Source of the DNA: JBBIMP01 sp037444305
GTDB lineage: Bacteria; Acidobacteriota; UBA6911
NCBI GenBank assembly: GCA_037444305.1
Contig: JBBIMP010000055.1
Span: 1 to 28,617 of the forward strand
Length of the DNA: 28,617 bases
Reading direction: 5' to 3'
Every line of letters starts with the position of its first letter. The first letter of the stretch is position 1. Shown piece after piece: positions 25,495 to 28,617 of the stretch. Both the position numbers and the translations under genes were made by a program. The notes under the pieces are model-generated. The model saw only the letters and a list, made by a program, of their open reading frames with translations, did not search any database and was not told the DNA's origin.

Positions 25495-26313
25495 ATGACG
25501 ACGACTCACAACACTCCACAGGATCCGACGGACGCCGCCCGGTCCTACGAAAGGCTTCAGATCATCGCCCACGAGAAAACCCACCGCAAGGTGCTGGAGA
25601 TCTTCGCCCGCTTCCCTGCCCGCGGCCGGCTGCTGGAGATCCCGGGGGGCGAAGGCGCCCTTGCGTGGCAGCTGCACAAGCTGGGCTACGAGGTCACGGC
25701 CGGCGACATCGATCCCGAGTTCTTCAAGGTCGAGCCGATCCCCTGCCTGCGCCTCGACCTCAACGCCCGCTTCCCGGTCGAAGACGGGCAGTTCGATTTC
25801 ATCAGCTGCATCGAAGGGATCGAGCACCTGCAGGACCAGTTCCACTTCGTGCGCGAGTGCCGCCGCGTGCTTGCGCCGGGCGGGCACCTCGTTCTCTCCA
25901 CGCCCAACATCCTGAATCTGGCCTCGCGGCTGAAGTATTTCCTGTCGGGTTTCTACTCCCTGGTGCCGAGGCCCATCAACGAGTTCAGCCAAGTGCCGGT
26001 GTTCGACCACATCAACCCGGCCACCTACTACCAGCTGCGCTACATGCTCCACACGCAGGGTTTCGTAATCACACGGGTCGCCACCGACCTGATCCGCCGC
26101 AGCGCCTCGGCGCTCTACTTTCTGAAACCGCTGGTGAAGCTCTACAGCGCGCGAACGATGCGCAAGGAAGCCGACCCCGATCAGCGCCGGGCCAACCGCG
26201 AGATCCGGCGTGTCCTGACCTCCCGGGAGGTCCTGCTCGGCCGCACGCTGATCCTGGTCGCCCGCAGGAAGGAAACAACCGGCGTAAAAGTCATCCAGGC
26301 ATCCCAAGTCTAG
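25495..26313 (+). CDS. class I SAM-dependent methyltransferase
   Basis: A 272-residue protein. The S-adenosylmethionine loop is RLLEIPGGEGALAWQL near 45-60, with the acidic residue after strand 2 in VTAGDIDPEFF. FDFISCIEGIEHLQD and RVLAPGGHLVLSTPNI mark motifs II and III. After about residue 145 a longer C-terminal part (FLSGFYSLVPRP, YYQLRYMLHTQGF, LIRRSASALYFLKPL) suggests a type that methylates a lipid-linked or sugar substrate at the membrane, as in WbdD-like or UbiG-like proteins; that is only a resemblance. No strong ribosome site is seen ahead of 25495. The gene ends just before a ribosome-like AGGAG. Confidence 0.85.
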   Translation: MTTTHNTPQDPTDAARSYERLQIIAHEKTHRKVLEIFARFPARGRLLEIPGGEGALAWQLHKLGYEVTAGDIDPEFFKVEPIPCLRLDLNARFPVEDGQFDFISCIEGIEHLQDQFHFVRECRRVLAPGGHLVLSTPNILNLASRLKYFLSGFYSLVPRPINEFSQVPVFDHINPATYYQLRYMLHTQGFVITRVATDLIRRSASALYFLKPLVKLYSARTMRKEADPDQRRANREIRRVLTSREVLLGRTLILVARRKETTGVKVIQASQV

Positions 26314-26323
26314 GAGAACACAC

Positions 26324-26422
26324 TATGACTGGCACGGCATGCCCACGACCACGGAGGAGGAGGTACGGGACTACCACAGCCGGATTCTGGCCTGGTATGA
26401 CAGGCATCTGAAGAAACCCTGA
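26324..26422 (+). pseudogene. C-terminal tail of an alpha/beta-hydrolase peptidase (S9-like)
   Basis: The frame reads HDWHGM then EEEVRDYHSRILAWYDRHLKKP and stops at 26422. The end resembles the last helix of prolyl oligopeptidase/dienelactone-type hydrolases (RxxxYxRxLAWFDRHLK). AGGAG at 26312-26316 and ATG at 26325 would make a normal start, but that ATG is in another frame (MTGTACP). So a start and a tail appear joined without the roughly 300 or more residues between. Assignment is from a short match and is tentative. Confidence 0.4.
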
Positions 26423-26500
26423 TCGCGGCTGCGCCCATCCGCCTGGAATCGTTGCACAGGGGCCCTGAACAAGGACCGGTGCGGTGTGTTGGAGGGGATA

Positions 26501-28180
26501 GTGGACACCAGAGATCTGGAAAGGTCGATTGACGACCTGAACGCCGGCAAGGAAAGCTGGGCGCGCATGCCCGTTGGGCGCAAGGCCGAGTACCTGGATC
26601 GAATCATCGACGGGTGCCTCAGGATCGCGCCGCATCAGGCAGCGGTCGGAAACCGGGCAAAAGGCTATCTGGACGGCACGCCCATGGGCGGCGAGGAATG
26701 GGCGCACCCGTATGCCGTGATCCGGCTTCTGCGCCTGCTGAGGGCAAGCCTCCGGCAGATCGGAGAACGCGGCAGGCCCCTCATCCCCCGCGGAGCGGTG
26801 CGAACGCGCCGGGACGGCCAGGTCGTGGCGCGCGTTTTTCCCCTCAGCAAGTTGGACCTCCTTCTGTACCAGGGATTCAGCGGCGAGATCTGGATGCAGC
26901 CCGAGGTGACGGAGCAAAATCTTCCGGACCACATGGCGGGGTTTTACCGCGAAGAGAATCCCGCCGGCAAGGTGGCGCTCGTGCTGGGCGCGGGCAACGT
27001 CGCCAGCGTGGGCCCCTCCGACCTGGCCCACAAGCTGTTTGTCGAGGGACAGGTCTGCCTGTACAAGCACAACCCGGTCAACGAGTACCTTGCTCCCTTC
27101 CTCGAGGAGGCGTTTGCCCCCGTCATCCAGGACGGTTTTCTCCGGACGGCCACCGGCGGACCGGAGACCGGCGAATACCTGTGCATGCATCCGGGAATCG
27201 ACGAGATCCACCTCACCGGGAGCGACCGGACGTACGAGGCCATCGTTTTCGGTCCGGGCCCGGAAGGATTGGAGAGAAAAAAGACGGCCCGGCCGAGACT
27301 GGAAAAACGCTTCACCTGCGAACTGGGGAACGCCACGCCGGCAATCATCGTGCCGGGCCGGTGGAGCGAGGCCGACATACGTTTCCATGCCGAGAACCTG
27401 GCCACCCAGGTGGTCAACAACTGCGGCTTCAACTGCCTCGCCGCGAGGGTGCTCGTGCTGCACAGGGACTGGCCGCAGGCCGGGTGTTTTCTGCAGGCCC
27501 TGCGCGATATTTTGGCGGCGGCGCCACCGCGGAAAGCCTATTATCCGGGCGCCGAAAACCGTTACGAGGAGGTCATCTCGCGGAATCCTTCCGCGCAGCC
27601 GCTTGGGAAGCGGGCTCCAGGGTTCATCCCGTACACCCTGATCCCCGGTCTCGATCCCGCCGACAGGGAGAATCCCTGCTTTGCCACCGAGTGCTTCATG
27701 CCCCTGTTGGCCCAGACTTCGCTGCCCGGTGCCGATGCCGCCGGATTTCTGAGCAACGCCGTCGATTTCCTCAACGGCACGCTCTGGGGAACGCTCAGCG
27801 CCTCGGTCGTGATCCATCCCCGGGATCAGCGCCTGCTGGCCGGAAGGTTCGAGGAGGAGATTGCGCGCCTGCGTTACGGCACCATCGGGGTGAATCACTG
27901 GACGGCGCTGGGGTACGTAATCGGCTCCACCTCCTGGGGGGCGTACCCGGGACACACCTCTGCCGACATCCAGAGCGGGACGGGGACGGTGCACAACTCG
28001 TTTCTGTTCGACCGGCCGCAAAAGAGCGTGCTGTACGGGCCCTTCCGCGTCTGGCCGAAGCCCGCGTGGTTCATCACCAACCGGCAGATCCATCGGATTT
28101 TTCCCGAGATGGTTCGCCTGGAGTCGAAGCCGAGCCTGGGCCGGGCCCTGCGCATCGCAACGATCGCCCTAAAAGGCTGA
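26501..28180 (+). CDS. aldehyde dehydrogenase superfamily protein
   Basis: A 559-residue protein from GTG 26501, five bases after GGAGG; GTG 26486 is an alternative start but lies before that ribosome site. It follows the aldehyde dehydrogenase order: VALVLGAGNVASVGPSDLAHKL near 158-179 and LYKHNPVNEYL near 187-197 (cofactor pocket), TGSDRTYEAIVFG near 239-251, the general-base candidate Glu274 in CELGNATPAI, and the nucleophile candidate Cys312 in NNCGFNCLAARVLV. TECFMPLLAQTSLPG near 398 and VNHWTALGYV near 465-475 complete the fold. A longer N-terminus than usual (about 150 residues before the Rossmann part). The neighbours do not point to a substrate. Confidence 0.85.
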   Translation: MDTRDLERSIDDLNAGKESWARMPVGRKAEYLDRIIDGCLRIAPHQAAVGNRAKGYLDGTPMGGEEWAHPYAVIRLLRLLRASLRQIGERGRPLIPRGAVRTRRDGQVVARVFPLSKLDLLLYQGFSGEIWMQPEVTEQNLPDHMAGFYREENPAGKVALVLGAGNVASVGPSDLAHKLFVEGQVCLYKHNPVNEYLAPFLEEAFAPVIQDGFLRTATGGPETGEYLCMHPGIDEIHLTGSDRTYEAIVFGPGPEGLERKKTARPRLEKRFTCELGNATPAIIVPGRWSEADIRFHAENLATQVVNNCGFNCLAARVLVLHRDWPQAGCFLQALRDILAAAPPRKAYYPGAENRYEEVISRNPSAQPLGKRAPGFIPYTLIPGLDPADRENPCFATECFMPLLAQTSLPGADAAGFLSNAVDFLNGTLWGTLSASVVIHPRDQRLLAGRFEEEIARLRYGTIGVNHWTALGYVIGSTSWGAYPGHTSADIQSGTGTVHNSFLFDRPQKSVLYGPFRVWPKPAWFITNRQIHRIFPEMVRLESKPSLGRALRIATIALKG

Positions 28181-28196
28181 CCGAACTGTGGTTGCC

Positions 28197-28313
28197 GTCA
28201 TCTACCGTCAGCACTGCATCATCGGCCGGCCGGCGGCGCAGCTCGTCGAAAAACCGCGCCGGGTTGACGCCTTCGGTAAGTTTCGAGGTTATCTCCCCTG
28301 TCCCGAATGGCGC
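28197..28313 (-). pseudogene. internal fragment of a thiamine-diphosphate-dependent enzyme
   Basis: The leftward frame opens after a TAA (28316-28314) in the repeat and reads GEITSKLTEGVNPARFFDEL, then RRRPADDAVLTVDDGNHS. This resembles the start of the C-terminal catalytic domain of acetolactate synthase-like enzymes (xxNPxRFFxEL...DAxVVxDxGNHS). After GNHS the match ends, about 17 bases beyond the ALDH stop, where the frame enters sequence antisense to that gene. Neither start nor end is present, so this is debris. It is bounded upstream by the 19-base repeat at 28297-28315. Confidence 0.5.
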
Positions 28314-28315
28314 TT
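28297..28315 (+). repeat. 19-base repeat shared with 17879-17897
   Basis: CCTGTCCCGAATGGCGCTT, identical to the copy at 17879-17897. Here it runs straight into repeat copy B, whose left end CGAATGGCGCTTAAA starts inside it. Confidence 0.75.
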
Positions 28316-28503
28316 AAACAAAAAATCGAGGACCCTGAAAGGGTCCAACAGGAAAGCCCAGGGCGTAAGCCCTGGGTAAGGCGGGATAAGGGGAGAGAGG
28401 AGCCCTGCAAGGGCGACACCGGCTGTGCCGCCCTTGCAGGGCTCAATCCCGGCATTCGCCGACAACCCAGGGCTTACGCCCTGGGCTTTCCCGCGCCGCC
28501 CCT
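28304..28503 (+). repeat. 200-bp palindrome-rich dispersed repeat, copy B
   Basis: Same element as 17956-18153 in the opposite orientation. It keeps all the internal hairpins, including the perfect 16-bp stem at 28400-28415 and 28429-28444, whose loop differs from copy A by an apparent inversion (ACACCGGCTGTGC versus GCACAGCCGGTGT, which are complements). The shared sequence ends at GCCGCCCC (28496-28502/3). No transposase or reliable gene is in it; the open frame across it is a by-product of its composition. Confidence 0.85.
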
Positions 28504-28552
28504 ATGATTGTGCAGTATTGCATATTCAGACAATAAATCGATATAACATCGG

Positions 28553-28613
28553 ATCTGGGGGACACCCCCTGGAAGGAGCCCGTAGGGCGACTGCAAGGGG
28601 GTGCCCCCCAGAT
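28553..28613. repeat. inverted repeat with 18-base arms at window end
   Basis: Arms ATCTGGGGGACACCCCCT (28553-28570) and AGGGGGTGCCCCCCAGAT (28596-28613) pair with one mismatch. The 25-base loop contains a smaller GCCC-GTA-GGGC hairpin. It follows a 50-base AT-rich stretch (28503-28552). The shape suits a REP/MITE element or an insertion-sequence end; the window stops four bases later. Confidence 0.75.
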
Positions 28614-28617
28614 CGCG

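Noticed and set aside
26291..28093. Leftward open frame of 600 codons
   Set aside because: Antisense to the aldehyde dehydrogenase-like gene.
28307..28507. 66-codon frame across repeat copy B
   Set aside because: It lies wholly in the palindromic repeat; copy A in reverse gives a different product with early divergence, so it is not a conserved protein.

Overview
The window is GC-rich chromosomal DNA. It looks like an Acidobacteriota-type soil or sediment bacterium. The reasons are Tat-tagged Gfo/Idh and TIM-barrel enzymes, an excisionase-type helix-turn-helix fused through one membrane helix to an FG-GAP-like sensor, an AMP-ligase/ACP/PlsC fusion, a molybdenum hydroxylase with a Tat leader, and dispersed palindromic repeats. 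The phylum is an inference from gene style, not from a marker gene. No phage, CRISPR array or complete insertion sequence is visible.

Layout. 1-240: imperfect tandem repeat. 241-1512 (-): HTH-membrane-sensor protein. 1744-2349: C-terminal piece of a LysM-like protein. 2412-4249: overlapping DUF2157 and DUF4824 membrane-protein pair. 4655-6001: ECF sigma factor, zinc-finger anti-sigma factor and a small membrane protein. 6200-8467: Tat-exported TIM-barrel isomerase and Gfo/Idh oxidoreductase. 8561-9153: broken serine hydrolase. 9188-11599: long TPR protein and a small Smr protein. 11681-14395 (-): acyl-ACP synthetase/acyltransferase fusion. 14554-16286: alpha/beta hydrolase overlapping a gutted class V aminotransferase. 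16252-17457 (-): trans-sulfuration PLP enzyme. 17641-17898 (-): gutted S9 peptidase. 17956-18153: palindromic repeat copy A. 18136-20262 (-): molybdopterin-binding oxidoreductase subunit. 20853-21032: truncated small protein. 21197-21273 (-): tRNA-Arg(ACG). 21337-21415: inverted-repeat element. 21415-21601 (-): AI-2E transporter tail. 21667-24234 (-): transketolase-like enzyme. 24459-25307: HDOD protein. 25495-26313: methyltransferase. 26324-26422: peptidase-like tail. 26501-28180: aldehyde dehydrogenase-like enzyme. 28197-28313 (-): ThDP-enzyme fragment. 28304-28503: repeat copy B. 28553-28613: a further hairpin.

The most striking pattern is a set of gutted genes. Several recognisable genes keep their start and their C-terminal tail but lack the catalytic or membrane core between them: an S12 serine hydrolase, a class V aminotransferase, an S9 peptidase, and less completely an AI-2E transporter and another peptidase-like gene. 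Intact genes lie between them. This could be genuine reductive deletion, a recurrent deletion process linked to the repeats, or assembly collapse. Sequence alone cannot decide. A second theme is a 200-bp repeat in two inverted copies. One supplies the stop codon of a gene, and the other abuts a gene fragment.

The genes do not form one pathway. The small functional groups are the sigma/anti-sigma module, the periplasmic sugar-type isomerase/oxidoreductase pair, the membrane-lipid acyl activation and transfer fusion, and the repeat-associated gene debris.
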